Positions 63,510-64,000 of a stretch of 64,000 bases of DNA are shown here, piece after piece. The notes below the pieces were generated by a model. That model made no database searches. It saw nothing but the letters and a program-made list of their open reading frames with translations, and was not told the origin of the DNA. Source of the DNA: Candidatus Riflebacteria bacterium HGW-Riflebacteria-1 (GTDB lineage Bacteria > Muiribacteriota > Ozemobacteria > Ozemobacterales > Ozemobacteraceae); assembly GCA_002839445.1 (NCBI GenBank), contig PGYB01000010.1:1-64000 (forward strand), read 5' to 3'. The stretch's first letter is position 1. Every line of letters starts with the position of its first letter. Made by a program: the position numbers and the translations under genes.

Positions 63510-64000
63510 GCTTTTTCATTCCCTTCAAGCAGCTTTTCGAGCTCGCGAACTTTTTTGATCAGATCGGGCAGTTTGCGAAGAGAAGCCATAATCTTGCGCT
63601 CTTCGCTGTGTGGCTTGAGCGGAAACCCTGACACAAAGCTGCCAGGAGCAACATCAGAGGTCACCACGCCACGGGCAGCAACGGTCGTGCCTTTGCCAAC
63701 TCTGACGTGGCCGGCAGTGCCAACCTGGCCGGCAAGTGTAACTTCATCTTCAAGAATGGTGCTGCCCGAAATACCAACCTGGGCAACAATCACGCAATTT
63801 TTGCCGATCTGCACATTATGAGCGATATGTACCATGTTGTCGATCTTGGTGCCGTTGCCTATAACCGTAGAGACAAGGGCTCCGCGGTCTATGGTGACAC
63901 AGGCGCCAATTTCGACATCGTCTTCGATCACCACATTACCTACCTGCGGCACCTTGAGCTGACGCCCCTGATGCTGCGTAAAGCCAAAACCATCGCTGCC
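63506..64000 (-). CDS. lpxD: UDP-3-O-(3-hydroxyacyl)glucosamine N-acyltransferase, partial
   Basis: The N-terminus is outside the window; 164 residues are visible. They begin [12 protein letters not shown] and continue through [17 protein letters not shown], the hexapeptide beta-helix, the active-site histidine region HIAHNVQIG and [10 protein letters not shown] to a helical tail ([15 protein letters not shown]). It adds the second acyl chain in lipid A synthesis. It is the first visible gene of the lpx operon. Confidence 0.93.
   Translation of the reverse strand, partial: GSDGFGFTQHQGRQLKVPQVGNVVIEDDVEIGACVTIDRGALVSTVIGNGTKIDNMVHIAHNVQIGKNCVIVAQVGISGSTILEDEVTLAGQVGTAGHVRVGKGTTVAARGVVTSDVAPGSFVSGFPLKPHSEERKIMASLRKLPDLIKKVRELEKLLEGNEKA

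Overview
The window comes from a motile, Gram-negative (lipid A-making) bacterium. The right end carries lpxD, an lpxC-fabZ fusion and lpxA. The centre holds a large flagellar-filament locus with seven flagellin genes, and the left-centre holds a complete pseudaminic acid pathway. Several features do not fit a typical proteobacterium: very long FlgL and FliD, a flagellin-linked FliW/CsrA pair, two Maf (MptE-like) glycosyltransferases, and a radical SAM protein of the type described in spirochaetes. A deep-branching Gram-negative lineage (for example Riflebacteria or a spirochaete relative) is my guess; the sequence alone does not settle it. No rRNA, tRNA, CRISPR array, transposase or phage gene was recognised.

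Layout. 1-740: a secreted-looking or structural protein made of 8-residue repeats, cut by the window edge. 997-2973: a membrane polyferredoxin fused to TPRs. 2979-9103 (minus): maf, ferredoxin, hutH, hutI and a DAHP synthase. 9241-15277 (minus): pseB-C-F-G-I-H, making CMP-pseudaminic acid and tightly packed with ATGA overlaps. 15584-17913 (minus): a sugar nucleotidyltransferase and UDP-glucose dehydrogenase. 18012-22426 (plus): an LptF/G permease, a degenerate 5'-nucleotidase-like protein, a DUF2993-like protein and a cysteine-rich repeat protein. 22510-24513 (minus): pterin carbinolamine dehydratase and a radical SAM/SPASM protein. 24669-31505 (minus): a flagellar operon of a small ORF, flaG, fliD, an unknown gene, a second maf, fliS and a YjfB-like gene. 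31710-46648 (minus): six tandem flagellin genes. 47108-47737 (plus): a pseudaminic-acid-associated methylase. 47868-50315 (minus): a four-domain sulfur-transfer flavoprotein. 50748-60532 (minus): flgM-flgN, flgK-flgL-fliW-csrA and a seventh flagellin. 60760-64000 (minus): lipid A genes.

How it fits together. The filament is built from several flagellins, capped by FliD, joined through FlgK/FlgL and escorted by FliS/FlgN. The pse enzymes, Maf proteins and the methylase probably make and attach pseudaminic acid to flagellin. The most striking signal is regulatory. All six tandem flagellin genes, and the small ORF that is translationally coupled to flaG, share a 5' leader with two consecutive hairpins. 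Each hairpin shows a GGA in a 6-nt loop, and the second loop is the Shine-Dalgarno sequence itself. This is the architecture of CsrA target sites, and csrA and fliW lie in the same window. I read the locus as a multi-flagellin version of the FliW-CsrA-flagellin circuit known from Bacillus subtilis hag, extended to flaG and, through the operon, possibly to fliD. The seventh flagellin, next to csrA, lacks the leader.
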